Source: Flammulina velutipes
Lineage: Eukaryota; Basidiomycota; Agaricomycetes; Agaricales; Physalacriaceae
NCBI GenBank assembly: GCA_011800155.1
Contig: CM022378.1
Location: 1,969,750-2,033,749, forward strand
Length of the DNA: 64,000 nucleotides
Direction of reading: 5' to 3'
Positions 11,503 to 23,918 of this stretch are shown in pieces (position 1 is the first letter of the stretch; every line of letters begins with the position of its first letter). The notes under the pieces were generated by a model that did not search any database, had not been told where the DNA came from, and saw nothing but the letters and a program-made list of their open reading frames with translations. The position numbers were made by a program, and so were the translations under genes.

Positions 11503-12074
11503 TCAGTAGTGCTCGATACCAGAGTCATATTCCTCGTCGCCCGTTGAATCAGAATACACCGATGATTCCAATTCCTGGTCAGGCGAGTCCGACAGTGTGA
11601 CGACGACCCAGATTTTGTCCTCTGCATCTATTCCGGATGCAATGTATGTGCCCCCCTATAAGAGGTACCAATCAGAAACCATACGACGGATACACGTAGA
11701 AAGAGAGCGCACCCTTTGCAGAGTTGCTACCACCCTATCATGTCTTTCCACCGGTATGATCAATGCCATCGCCTCTCTCACCGAGCCCCCCTCCGGCTTG
11801 TATTCGACGTCGTATGCAGTAGTGCCGCTTTTTTCGTCTTGTTTTTTATATCCGATCACGATGGTGGCGAATGGAGTAGTTTCAGAGGTGGACCCGACGG
11901 GTGGGTACGGGTAGAGCTTGACTTCGTCTACGGTACCTATGCGGCGCTCATGCGCATGCGGGCTATGGAGAATATGGTCGGAGGTGAGTGAATCTGGGGA
12001 GAAATGACGTACTATGCGCTGACGAGCAAGGCGGGTAGCAGTACTGCGAACTTGAGAACGGATTGGAAGAGCAT
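11503..12074 (-). CDS. Small secreted protein, three exons
   Basis: Exons 12013-12074, 11734-11962 and 11503-11655 join to 147 residues (444 nt with stop). The 50- and 78-bp introns have GTACGT/ATAG and GTGGTA/TATAG sites. Exon 1 encodes a clean signal peptide (MLFQSVLKFAVLLPALLVSA). The mature protein has no cysteine, a Pro/Tyr-rich start (VKLYPYPPVG), a central beta-like region (TTAYDVEYKPEGG, AMALIIPVERH) and an acidic, Asp/Glu/Ser-rich tail. A TATA-like motif (TTTATAA on the minus strand) lies about 85 bp upstream of the start. No homologous family is recognised. Splice sites, signal peptide and frame agree, so I consider it real; a role outside the cell is inferred only from the signal peptide. 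Confidence 0.72.
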
Positions 12075-12504
12075 TGCGGTGGTGGTGGCGGTGGGGAGGT
12101 TGATAGAGGGAAGTGGTGATACGGCCTGCGTATGGTACTATGCTTGAATGGAAAGGCGCGCGTTATAAATGCTCGCTGTGGCTGAGATGCAGTGACGACC
12201 TGTGCGGGGCGGGGGGGATCACCCGGAGAAGAGTGGGGAAGGTATGTTTCATATCTGAGCAAAATGCATCGAGTAGCACTGGTATTTCCGGAGATTAATT
12301 GTGTCGGCTATAAGATAGTCATAAGCCCACAGCCAAAGTACAGATTAGGGACGGTGTAACGCACTGCTAAGTACAGATTTGAGACTGTGTTCGGTTCTTG
12401 TGCAGGCTACGCGGCCCGACGTGAGTGTCTAAACCAGTGCGTTTGACGGGTCGGTGGCGTTGGCGGCACAATGCGTTGTAATGGCAACTTTTTTGGTGAC
12501 AGGT

Positions 12505-12590
12505 GTGGCAACAAGTATGCCCCCTCGGAGGGATCGAACCTCCCCAGTCGTCAAACTGGACTCCGAATAGCGAGGGAAGTACGGACAATG
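12505..12590 (-). other. tRNA-like 3' half (relic)
   Basis: On the minus strand the segment holds a perfect T-arm (GGAGG-TTCGATC-CCTCC) preceded by an anticodon-arm-like hairpin (TCCAG...CTGGG) and followed by a stretch that can pair with a sequence upstream as an acceptor stem. The D-arm is missing or too short and the anticodon loop is 8 nt, so it is not a functional tRNA. It could be a tRNA pseudogene or a SINE head. Confidence 0.35.
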
Positions 12591-13044
12591 GGGCAAACAA
12601 TTAGTCCACATAATGTCAAGCGCAGGAGCAAAAGAATGAGTAGGGATGGGCGCACCTTGAATGGCGTGACGCACGCATCAAGTGCCAACGAAGCCATGAC
12701 AGGCTGTGAGGCTCCTTCCTTCGTCGAATCCATTGTTCCTGTTTTTAGAGCTAAGGAAGGTGAGATCCCTCAGGTAAGATCCTCACAACGAAAGGGTTAT
12801 CGAAGCGGGCATGTGGCATCTCAACGCGAGGAAATGAAGAACAGTCAGTGTACTGTGTGGAAGTACGGAACGTCGGATGTCTGTGTGGTTCAACCCCGGT
12901 CAGCAATGGCTTGTATTTGAAGGCGATGCAGCGACACACGCACCTGGAATAAACAGCCTAACGAGCCGGGCTTCGTTGCTGCAGCACCACCCTGATGAAA
13001 AGCCAATTTGGACCGAACAAACGTGATGTTGTCAGGATTTCCGT

Positions 13045-13460
13045 CGCCCTATGCTGTAGCCCCCGGCGTCAAATTCCAGAAGTAATGTTGAGAGCCCGTT
13101 GTAGCTTTCACCGCGTTGAAGATTCAAGCCTTGCGATAGAGCGATATAGGATACATCTAAGAAATTAGTGTTTGCTACACAGCGAACGCGCAGAGAGCAA
13201 CGAGGAGACATCATTCAGATTGGCTATGAATAGATACAGAGCGAGAAGTCTGGGAGTCGTCGCGTTTGGATAGCGAAGCAAGGACAGAAACACCCTATAA
13301 GTAGATTTGAGTAAGGGAATACAGTGCGATGAAAAGAAAAATACTTTAGCTCTAGGTCCTCTGACATGTTGGATGTAGCCTTCTGAAGGGCTGTAATTGT
13401 AAGGATACCGATTATTTGGCATAAGAAACCTGCTTACCGTGAAGATACACATCGTTCGGC
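13045..13460 (-). pseudogene. Relic of NmrA-like gene plus its promoter
   Basis: Positions 13050-13200 align to the coding strand of the NmrA gene around 19295-19450 (GTTGTAGCTTTCACCGCGTT against TTTGTAGCTTTCGCCGCGTT; AAGAAATTAGTGT in both) with an internal deletion. Positions 13300-13460 align to the region just upstream of the intact start (19735-19880). Coding sequence between the two is lost, so this is a dead copy that still carries part of the promoter. Confidence 0.65.
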
Positions 13461-13799
13461 TAATGCATTATCCGTGCGTTCAAAGTTCTACACGGTTTAC
13501 GAGTATGCTTGTGTCGAACGGTGTATTGGAGGTACGGCTAGATAATCCTGGATAATCTTGTGCATGCAGCCCATTGCGTTATGGGGCAAGAATAATAAGT
13601 ATACGAATGGACTTAGACTTTGCGTGAGTATCTCATAGGAGGAATTCGACAAAGATAATAGTATGGGCGTAAGAGGGAAAGGAGTGACAATGCGGTCCGA
13701 ATATGCCGATAATCATCAAAGACGTCCTTCTGTACTTTGCTTTCGTTGAGATATATCTATATGTGGCTTGCCATCCTACTTTGTAACCTTACTGTCCGA

Positions 13800-15260
13800 A
13801 AAATGGTCGGAGAGGGCTCATTACGCCACAGCTCGTGACGCGACGCGACTGTTTGGCTGTGCTTGTCAAGGACGGCATCTTTGTCTCTCACCACGACGAC
13901 GGCTACGAAGCTGGTATACCAGCAGCTCGATATACGAACGATTGCACTATTCGACGTTCATGGCCAACTATAGACATCGTATGAGGTTTCGATGAGCGAC
14001 GTGTGGGCTGGGTACATTTGGTGCGTCTTTTGGTGTACTCTCGGAATCTTTTCTGAACGTTATCGACAGGATGACTAGATGCTGCTTGTGCGACATCTAG
14101 AGCGGATAGATCACCAATTTGTGTGCTGGCAGTCTATCTCTTCCCCATGTGTGTATCGTCCTGGTATCGAGTCATTCGGTCGAGGCGCGCTAGACCACCT
14201 ACATCCGATCTCATAGCCGAACGCCGCTGCCAGTCATACCACAATGCCCCCCATGCCGCCGCTCAGGTCGTCCAGCAAGCGGGTTGTCGTCCCAGCACGT
14301 GCCAGTATCCTTTGTTCGTCCTTCCGTGCTGCCGGCCAGACTCTTGCTAACGGGCCTGCAGAACGTAGACTGTTCATTTCGATAGACAAATAACGATTGT
14401 TTTCTCTTCCGTGATAATGTTGTGCAGCTCGTCCCGGTTTTCGACCGTACCCAGGCTTGTCGGAACCGCGTTCTTCGTACCTCTTCTTGATTATTTCTGG
14501 CTCGTTTTACAGCGCGCATCTCGAAGTTACTATTTGTTGTCTCGCCGCCATCTTACGACCTCCTCCGGCAGCCCCGTGAAGGATATGTTCAATAGTCATA
14601 CGACAGGCCCTACGGTAGACGCAAAAAGGATTCTGGCAGGCTGTTCTGCAACTCGTGGACCAACTGACGGCGGAGGCCTTTGGGTCGTCTTTCGTTCTCT
14701 GCGTCCGGCATCGATCGCATGTAATACCTGTCTGCTACGCATATCATCCAGCCAGAATCTTTAGGCAACATATCTCTGTTCTGTCCGTATCTTCATTTCA
14801 ACGCATTTAACTGGGAAGTCGGACAAGTACGAATAGAGAATGCGTAAACACACCGGGGTTCGTTCTCCGTCATATTCTCCATACTTTCGGCTGACCATTT
14901 TTTTTCAGACGGAAGCGCCAATCCTCCGTCCTCCGCTCACGAACCGCAGACGGACTCAAGATGAACTGACCGTATACCAGGACATTCACGGGAATCCTCT
15001 CCGTCTCAAACATTCCCGTGCATACATGCAGATCCCTCCGCCTTTTCTCTCAGACGACTCTTTGCACTTTCCGAATCTTCCTGCCTCGTTCGAAAGTCCC
15101 CGCCTATGGATGGATGTGATGGGACGCGTTGATGCTGCTACTCATTGTCTCGAATCCTTCCATCGACGGCCCTCTGAAGGATACCTTCGATAGTGATACA
15201 ATGCTCCCTACACCAGGCGCAAAATGATTCTGGCCAGCCATTCCGAAGTAGGCGAACGAA
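13800..15260. repeat. Accessory duplicated module, copy A
   Basis: Three regions share this block: 13800-15260, 20240-21450 and, inverted, 31240-32960. Landmarks are GGCGGAGGCCTTTGGGTCGTC (14668) against the inverted copy near 31910, the phrase around 13845-13930 (GCGACTGTTTGGCTGTGCTT) against 20278 and the complement of 32850, and the segment 14840-15010 against the complement of 31590-31760. Within the block the segment around 14590-14680 is partly repeated at 15185-15270. Short open frames occur (14411-14764, 14840-15193 plus) but differ between copies; no function is assigned. Confidence 0.6.
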
Positions 15261-15349
15261 CCTCCGGGGGCGTCATACTTCGTTGCGGCAGTAATTCTCT
15301 ACTGCACCTTCTTCCCTTCCAGGTGGTTCGGCCAAGTCACCAGCTCACA

Positions 15350-16330
15350 TAAAATGCGCGCAATCTATTTCACGGGTCCGGAGGCGCATTCCACGATTCT
15401 CTAGAGCTCGCTCGCTTTTCTCTTGGCAGACGAGAGGGCACCTGTTTGCTTCTCGACATATTCCAGGTTTACTCGAGAATATGTCGATTCGGCAGTATTA
15501 CTGGTCGGTACTTCTTCGCCTCGCGGTAGCGCTCGCGCGAAGCTAAGACTCGAACCGTCGGATTCTGGGTTTGTGGTCCTGCGGGATGGGGTATCGTCGG
15601 CTTCATTCGTCCACTTTTGAACATGGTTCGAATGCCGTGAGTTGGACCTCTTGGGTGATATTCCGGCGGGAAGGATGTCATATTCGACGATATCCGCACT
15701 CATCAAGACTACGGGTGCCTCTGTTATTAGGGTATGTTTAGGGATATCGTGAGATTCCATTACAGCTGCCATTGATGGTCTTGGGATCTACACTGGCTTT
15801 CCTATCTTTGATTCATGGACTCTCGATCTTTCATTTCGCAAGTGTCGCGTCTGTGATTCGAGCTGGTTCGGCGCTGTGATATCTGCCACATGTCTTGTCC
15901 GACGCCGTGCTCATGGGATTGCCATGTATCCACGGGACCTTTCGACAAGAATAGTTATTGCAATGCTATATCGATCTTATGTGTTTTATTTATGCGATTC
16001 ACTGAAGACGGAGCCCCGGTATTGCGAAGTAACGTGAGAGTCGAATCAAGTCTTCGGAGATGCTCGAGTATGTGGCGCTACATAATTAGACCCCCGTTAC
16101 CATGTAGGCATACAGCAAAAATTCGAAATAAAGGTAAGCATTTAATACTCCCACAGTGCTGTCCTTGAAGAAGGAGATTTTACTCGAGAAAGAACAATAC
16201 AATGTCGAAGCCTCCAAACCATGTGGCGCAGCATCTACCTCTGGCTCTTGTGGGTGATAACGTGTCGTAAAATTTCCACTGTAAATTAAATCAAACTCTG
16301 TCATATTCTAGACTTAGTCCGTCCTCGTCA
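15350..16330. repeat. Segmental duplication, copy 2 (partner 5950-7071)
   Basis: The later-half partner of the block at 5950-7071, in the same orientation and again just downstream of F-box sequence. On the minus strand 15401-15772 is an open frame of 123 residues, Ser/Arg/Thr-rich with a basic C-terminus (KRKASEL). The corresponding frame in copy 1 is broken. It might be a terminal exon of a lost gene; no domain is recognised. Confidence 0.6.
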
Positions 16331-16601
16331 ACCCCTCGCCTGGACTGAAAATACATCCCCAAAACCGAATCCGCATCTCGTTGTTTCCCTCTTCCAATGT
16401 TCATTCTCAATAAAAGTTTCCCAAGCCTCCTCGAGTATCTTCAGCCTTTCCCGTGTATCGAGCATCACGATACATCTCGCGACGTCCGATTCTCCTCCGA
16501 TATGGTTCCGAATGCTGTGGAACACAGATATGTAGAGATGAGTGAGAACGTCTGGATAAGATAGTTTCGGAAATTCGACGGTGGGGTGCCACTGGTATCA
16601 A
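16328..16601 (-). pseudogene. Truncated C-terminus of an F-box protein (subfamily A)
   Basis: About 65 residues (DVARCIVMLDTRERLKILEE, ETTRCGFGFGDVFSVQARG) are a near copy of the last part of the F-box protein at 7072. No N-terminus or F-box is present upstream; the next sequence is the 3' flank of the gene at 16744. It is a leftover of the same segmental duplication. Confidence 0.75.
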
Positions 16602-16743
16602 AGTGTCAACTGGCGAAGGGGGGTATATGGTCCGTCTGTATATGCCTCATCTGGTAAGCGTAGCCCAGAAAGCGGCAGCTGTAGAATCTACCGAATAATA
16701 TATACATTGTGAAGAGGGAATAACGAGTCTATAGATTCTCACA

Positions 16744-18446
16744 TCATTGGGGAAATGCATCGTCCAAGCCAAACGAAACATTTGCGGCTGCCTCCCTCCA
16801 CTCCTCATTCTGTAACATGACAGATTCCCATGCCTTCTCGAATTCATGGACATTGAGGACAGATATTGAACATTTTGGAATGTCCGACTTTCCCTGCCGG
16901 AATATGGCTCGCGATACCACCATTTCGACGACACTTTCTTGAAGTGACAAGGTTGTACAAGGAGAAAGGGCCAATTTCTTTAGCCGAGGAAGGATGTTCG
17001 GGCCGGCGGAGTCCATGATGGTCATTTGCTGCAGGATGTGTAGGGAAGATGTCTCTGGTGGAAAACTGTCGGTTGAGTCCTCAAGTTCCATGTCCTCCAC
17101 GTTTATCGTCGACTGCAAGAAGGCGTCTATGTCGTCGACTCTCCACGTAGACCAGCTGATGCATAGGTGTAAGCGAGTCAGAACTTCCGGGTGGTAGAGC
17201 TTTGGCAATTGCACGGCACTTCGAGACAGATAGCGCACGCTGAGGGTGGCCAGCTGTGGGAGTCTCATCCGCTTCGTCACGTATTCTGTGCGGCTAAAAA
17301 TTCCACCGTACATGACCTCCTCGATGGAGAGAGACGTCATCGAATCGAAGAGGAGTGGCTCTGATTCGAGAGGACCAGTAGTAATGGCGATGGAGGTTAG
17401 GTTTGCCATACCAACTCCAAGGGCGGCTGGTGAAGCCAGCGAAACACGTAGTTCCTGCAACAGTGTCATACGACGGAGAAACTCCCAGCCAGGCCACAAA
17501 TCTGTCCTGTAAAAACGGAGATGATTCACCGGAACACTGATTTGCGGGCCATTGAATGTCGTAAAAGACGTAAGGACGGGAGCAAATGCTTCGAGTAGGT
17601 GACTGGGAGCGAGCGTTTCCGACAAATGTGCTGGAACGCGAGCATCATATGCAAACGTCACTGAGAGCGATGACAGCCTGTCATATGTGAATGGAAGAAC
17701 CGAGGTGTCAGCAAACGGCTGCAGTGAAAAGTGATCCTGGAAGGTCTGGAAACGTAGCACCAAATTCATGATGCGCACCCTTCCAAATGCACTCCGCAAG
17801 GTCGAGAAGAATTTGGGAGACTTGATGCTGTCTCCCATTTCTTCCACTAGAAGAGAGATATCGCATCCGTTGGAACGTGAGAGTAACACTCCGAGCCCGT
17901 AAACAACGCGGGAGGCTCGCACATGGCAGTACTCGTTCAATGGGAGATAAATAACACACCAAAGATGCGGATCAGAGACAGATATAGCACGCCACCGGCG
18001 ACAGACGTGAGAAAGAACCCATGGAGGACTCTTTGGATCGAGTGAATCCTCTTCGACCGCCTGGAGTGAAGATGGGACACAATGACGGAAGATCTCAATG
18101 AGTATGTCGGTGGGGAAAGTACGGATGGGATGGAATAGAGAACGGAGTTTGTAGGCATATGATTTGGCGACGTTTACTGCGTTTTTGGAGTTGTCGAGAG
18201 CTTGTTGGGCTGTCCGAACCTGCCTCTCAAGCTCTATGACGAGGCAATCACAATCTGTCAAAGCTTCCTGAAATTGCTCGGAATCGGGAAGGACATCGGT
18301 GGGTATGTTATAATCGAGGATCTCTTGCAAGCGACTTTCGCTCGGAGTCGACTTCAGTCGTTCCAAATGATGCAGGGACATCTGCAACCTTCAGTCAATC
18401 AGCATACAGGTTACAACCAATATGATAACACGCACTGTGACTCCAT
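16744..18446 (-). CDS. F-box protein, subfamily A
   Basis: A protein of 551 residues from an 11-nt first coding exon (18436-18446) and a main exon (16744-18388), joined across a 47-bp intron with the same GTGCGTG donor as its paralogs. The acceptor must be CTGAAG rather than the nearby TGCAG to stay in frame. An in-frame ATG two codons further up (18452) is an alternative start. The N-terminus has a coiled-coil-like stretch (ELERQVRTAQQALDNSKNAV), then the F-box (TFPTDILIEIFRHCVP) near residue 90 and WVLSHVCRRWRAIS. A long leucine-rich region closes the protein. It is the best preserved member of the left-hand F-box cluster, likely an SCF substrate adaptor with unknown target. The NmrA gene lies upstream on the same strand. 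Confidence 0.85.
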
Positions 18447-18621
18447 ACTCATATAGACTCTATATCCGTGCAAGGATGCAGTTACGCTTGTTGTGGCAAG
18501 AGGAATGGTGTATGACACGAGGTAGCCGTACGCTATATGACCGGCCCGAACCATCCGATATTGAACAAAGTTACATTTCGACTTAGTTGACAGAGCCAAG
18601 CGGGTTATATACGACGTCTAG

Positions 18622-19724
18622 CTAGAGACATCCGGTAAGCACTGTCTTCCAGTCCTCTTCTTCACAAAACACTTTCCAGCCTTTCATCTCTATTAGATCC
18701 TTCGCCTGAAGCACACCCTCTCCAGCGTACACGTTCCCATTGTCACGAAAGTGCTCATACAAATCTGCGAATCCCTCCGCTGCTGTTCTCGGGAGACCAA
18801 GTTCTCTGACGCGCTGAGCGTATTCGTCTTTGGAGATACTCCTGAACCGAACCTCACGTTCGACGGCATTGCCCCATATTTCCAACCTCTGGGATTCCGG
18901 CAGTTCTTCGGCGTTGACACCGATGATACGTGATTGGTATGTGGATCCGGATGAGATGATGAGATGAACGAGACGACCAACGTCGGCGCAATGCACCGTT
19001 CCGAGGACGCTTGTGGAGTCGAGAGGCACAGCGAGCTCGTAAATATTACTATTATCCTAGAAATTACATGTTAGTAGAGAACGTGAGCGCAAGACACAAC
19101 ATGACTAACGGGCAGAGGATTTGGTCCAAAGAACGGTTGGAACTTCTTGTAGTTCTCATACATGAAGCCAATCCATAGTTCGGTAGTCTTTCCCCATAGC
19201 TCTGCCTCGTGCTGGAGTGCCGCGCTCACCTGCGACTTGGACTGAAAGAAAGCGACCTTAGTGTGTTTTCCGTTGCTTTGTGCTCCTGCGTCCGGCGTCG
19301 AGCTCCAGATGTAGTGCTGCAAGCCTTTTGTAGCTTTCGCCGCGTTGAGAAGGTTCATGCCTTGTGCACGTTCACGATCTTCGTTACGGGACCAAGCCTC
19401 TTCGTCGAGGAATGGTACGTCGAAGAAATTAGTGTATGCATAGATGGCGAACGCTCCTGTGAAGGCGGAGGTCAACGAGGACGCATCGTCGAGGTCGGCT
19501 TGGAAGAGTTCAACGCCTGGATAGGTAGCTAGAAGGCCTTGTGCAGATGGCTTTGTGGGATCACGGGTGACGACGCGAAGTGCGTACTCCGAGGCGTGCT
19601 TAGATAGCTCAGCAAGTACAGAACCACCCTGGAGATGTGGATGAGCGAATACCGTGGAACAGATGAAGAACAATACCTGAGTCCCAGTTCCTCCAATAAT
19701 CACAACAAGCTTTCTGGACGACAT
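18622..19724 (-). CDS. NmrA-like family NAD(P)-binding protein
   Basis: Exons 19677-19724, 19110-19628 and 18622-19056 join to 333 residues; introns (48 and 53 bp) have good GT/AG sites and a CTAAC branch site in the second. Residues 4-20 form the Rossmann dinucleotide-binding start (LVVIIGGTGTQGGSVLAEL once the first intron is removed). This is followed by YALRVVTRDPTKP, typical of NmrA-like proteins, which are atypical short-chain dehydrogenases that sense NAD(P) redox state or regulate transcription. A conserved region with YIWSSTPDAG and FGPNPLP follows. The length fits the family. It is the apparently intact member of a set whose decayed copies lie at 11160, 13045 and 33351. Which ligand or partner it uses is unknown. 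Confidence 0.87.
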
Positions 19725-21620
19725 CGATTTAGGAAAGAGAAGAATGAGAAGAGGAGTCGGGCCCGTCCTCTGTCGCCTTCTGAAGTCGCCTTATAAGCGG
19801 ACGAAATCGTAAGGATGCTGACAATTTAGCGAGAATGAAGCTGCTTACCTTCGAGCTACACATCGTTTAGAGATAGATTACTCACGAGCTCCCCATTCGT
19901 GGGCGTTTTCACCCGTTTATGGGTATAATCCGCGTCAAACGGTATAATCAGTCGTACGACTGGATAATATAGTGTAGCCAATTCCGCTGTTTGGGCTGGT
20001 CATAACGTTTGAGCGTAGTCATTTTAGGATGCCTTGTTTTACCGTGAGCATTCACTTACCTGGATACAACGAATTGGGGAAGCTCGATCTCAGAGGACAA
20101 GAAAGGACGGATCGGTCCGAATGTGCCGATAAATTACAATAAATGTCATTTTGTAACTTGTTCTCCTTTTGAATCTACTCTCATATACACCTTTACATCC
20201 TACTTGGTAATAGGAATGACTGTGAAATAGTCCGAGAAGTTGTATCACGACGCAGCACTAATTGAAGACGACGCGACGCGATTGTTTGTTTGTGCTTGTC
20301 ACGGACGCTTTGTCTTTCTTACCACGACCACGACGACAAGTGTTGTCTTCGAACTGGTATATCTTGTCGCTCGGTGTACGACTTGAACGTAATCAACGTT
20401 TCCAAGCTCTGGAAACTCTTTGAGGCTGAAACACTAATCTCGGGTAAAGTTCGTGCGTGCTTTGTTCTACTTTCATCCACTTGTCTGAAATGCATCACGA
20501 CGCCATAGACTACTTGCTCAACTGATAGGTCTACGGATACACAAATGTTTGCCCTGGCCCTCTGTCTTTCCGTGACGTTTGCATTGTCAGACTGTCTGGT
20601 CATTTTAAGGCGCGCTAGACCGCCTGCACCAGATTTTGAATTTGACCCCGCTGTGCTCGTTCAACACGCTAGTGTCTCTCGCTATTCTTGTTCGTCTTTC
20701 AATTCCTGCCGGATCGACTTTTGCTAACGGACCTGCAGCATGTAGACCGTTGTATCTCGCTCGACGTAATGCATTGTATTTTGTACGAGATCGCTGCGCA
20801 CTCGCCCGGATACCACAATATTTCGCTGCAAATTTCGTTCGGACTTCCTCATCTAAGTCTCCCGGCGTCTTGAGTTTGACCACCATCATCCTTTGCCGCG
20901 ACTCCTTGGGAACAGTACTGACGTCGCATTTTTTTTGATCCTCTCTCCCTCATTCTAATCTTCCAGGGCCCCATAGATACCTGTGATGCTACGTGGACTT
21001 TGCATTCATGTTGCTCTTCTACTCGTCGTCTCGTGTCCACCGTTTTAATGTTGCTATCTTTCTCTTCGCGATAGCGAAGACAATACACTACACGATAGGC
21101 GCTGCGAGCAGGAACAGAATGGTGGACTCGGGCAAAGTGGACTGCTGGACTAACGGCGGCGGAGCAGTTTTGGTCGTATTTCGTTCAAGCATCCGTCTAT
21201 CTGGTCCTCCGTCGCATGTAACCCTCTGCCTGCTAAACGGCTACGAACGCTTTGTATCACCTGCCTATTTCTTTGGATGGGGATCTCTCCGCTCTCTCCG
21301 AAATCCCCAGGTTTCTGCAATCCTACGCGGGTAGCACGGAAGTCGGACAATTCCTCGTAGGAATGGAGAAGGTGCAAGCACATTGGTCTGTTTTCCGTCA
21401 GATTCTCTAGAACTTGGACTGACCTTTCCTCTCAGACCAGACGACATCTAGTTCTTCATCCTTTTGTTCTTGGGGCTCTCGATCAAGGCTACGCATCGCC
21501 CAGACCACACATTCGGGAATGTTACCGCTCGGTACTTCTTGTGATCTTCCAGCAGCTGACGCCAATACTCACACGGGTCAAATTCTGAGTTCGAGCTTCT
21601 CTGGGATAAGGTTTGGCCTT
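19725..21620. repeat. NmrA upstream region and duplicated module, copy B
   Basis: Positions 19725-20060 are the promoter side of the NmrA gene and are closely matched, inverted, at 33050-33350, including a shared stretch reading CGGTATAATCAGTCGTACGA. Positions 20240-21450 match copies A and C. A weaker match to the 6170-6300 block (TTACCGCTCGGTACTTCTTG) starts near 21490. No intact gene is visible. The sequence retained across copies is upstream, non-coding DNA. Confidence 0.6.
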
Positions 21621-23918
21621 GCCGCCGGACCCGCTTTTCTCTTTGGGGGTTGCAAGGGAAATGCTACTGCTGATTGGACGGCGCGTTTGGTTTATGTTTC
21701 TGCATAGTACACTTCTTCAAGAGCGCTCAGTGGTGGTCTCCGTCGATAAGAGCACACGTTGAATGATTTCGCCTGTTTCTCGAGGACGATTCCGCTACCG
21801 CTGTAAGTCAGCTGCCGTCGGTTGCGCCCCTACCATGCTTTGTATGCATGCTAACTTCTCTGACCTGTTTTTAGAATCGCTGCTGGTTTCAGGGACTCAA
21901 TGCATGGACCGTCGGCTCTACTCTAATATGTACGCTTCTTTGCCGTGTCTCGTCAATATGTTATTTGACCTTACTCTCCTGGTTAGCCGTCCCCAGACTG
22001 TGGGTAGCGAGTACAGATACAAGGCCGCACATTGGCAATATTTCATTCACCTCGTGGTCGCACGCCGTGCGAACCCTTCAAGACGTTCTTCTAGCTATAC
22101 TCGTCAAATGCAAGTGGCGTCTTCCTTCTTATTGGAACTTACCCATGGGCCATTGACGCAATCCGTTCGTTGGCAGTGTTTCTGTCCCTCGCAGAAAATG
22201 GAGTTCCGGAGAGTGATTGCTAGCAATACTTATGGTTCCGATAGCAAGACGTGGTAGACCAAGTTTTCGCTAGCACGTTATTCCTCACTGCAAAGAGGTC
22301 TGTCTACATACTATTTCTGCGCGGATGAAAAATTTCCTAACAACCGCGACCACTTAGTCGACCGTCTATTACGGATTCTCAGCGCTTAGGTGTGTTTTGT
22401 CAAGGCGTTCTTCTGGGAACGGCACTATCGCACGAGCTCCGTGAGCATTCAGCCTTCCCATTTCGGTACATCTTTCGCATACTGTGGCTGCCGGGTCCGT
22501 GTCCCTCCCTCATATATAGGAATAAAATCAACGACGTTTACAGCCTCGCGTGCACCTTGGAGCTGTGGCGTCAACGATGAAAATCTTGGAGTACACTCCG
22601 TCACCGGTTGACATTCCAAGTCAGCCACGAGGATTCCATGAAAAGGTCGCCGTGGACTGATTCTCTGCCACGCAAACTCCAATTCAGGCATTTGCTGCTA
22701 TGTGCTCCATCTGTCTACTAAGCGAAGCTGCTAGTACGAATCCATCAGCCCGTTGTCGGAGCCGCTCCACATCTACCATTAGTTCCCGTCTTTCTTTTCC
22801 TAGGCAGGGGGAAAGAAGATTACACGCTTGTCGTTTTCCCTGGGAGACTTTTGCTTGCTTTCGCCGCAGACGATGTTCCCGAAAGAGTGATCATGTTTCT
22901 AGGTATGTAAGTGAATTGACCTTGTTGATCGAGCGTTGCCTATTCGTGGACCGTCGTCCGACAATTCGATTTCGTGCGCATTATAGTTTTAAAGGGGCGA
23001 CGTCCGTTGCTTGACTCGCTTCACGCATGTCAATCTAGAGTGTTGACAGGTATAAATAGTATCAATTTGGAGAAATGACATCGTACGGTAGCGCCCGGAA
23101 GCTGAGGAACATCCATCATATTCTGGGCCTCACAGGCGATGGACAAAGCAGCTTGATGAACGTTATCACCGATATTGACGTTCTGTTGATTTTTAGTCAG
23201 TCGAACCGCTCGCTTCAAAAAGTTGTCAATCTAAATGATACGCGGTGACATGTACTGATAGAACTTGAAGACTATCCATCCGACATGTTACTAACGCCAA
23301 GCTATCATAGGCGCTGGACGTCCGTCAATCGCCACTTATCTTCCTCTTTGTCTAAAGACGGGCATCACTCCCCATCCCATGTTCGCTGATATGTCTGTCC
23401 CGCCACTACACGTTTATGTGATCCCTTGTTGTGCAATGACGTTCCTAGATACCACATACGACGTGCTAGGCTTCTAGCGTCAAGTGGGTGGTACCGCGCC
23501 CGCTGACCTGATTCTCGGAGAATAGACTTCGGTCGTGATCCGAAGCTTGGATACGTTCTGTTTAATAGAACGAATGAATGTATTGTATGAGCGAAGCGGT
23601 GTTGTAATGAATTAAATACGATCGTGATCAGCAATCTTCAGGAACTTGAGAATTTGCATTTACCCCACACTCGAAGGAGGCGATCTTGATCATTGCGCCA
23701 CATCATTATGTTCGTTCCCGAGACAAGTGGATGCGGTCAAAAATAGAATGTATACATGTCTTGGAAGATGGCTTGGCATTTTCATATTGATTGCGTACCC
23801 GACGATAAACCCCAAAAAAACAACGAAAGCGAGCGATGAGCAAGTAGAGTACAGTACAGTAAGACAACAAGGGGGACTGGGACTGGGGAGCTTGAATGTT
23901 CGTACACGATAAATATAA
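21621..23918. other. No supported gene; scattered short frames
   Basis: The longest frame is 21763-22257 plus (164 aa) and has no recognised motif; frames on both strands overlap freely. A minus frame at 23030-23218 (NQQNVNIGDNVHQAALSIAC) reads like real protein but is only 62 residues with no extension found. The stretch probably contains decayed genes and the 3' flank of the HMG-box gene. Confidence 0.3.

Noticed and set aside
21763..22257. 164-residue plus frame
   Set aside because: No recognisable domain or splice partner, and it lies in a region of decayed duplicated DNA.
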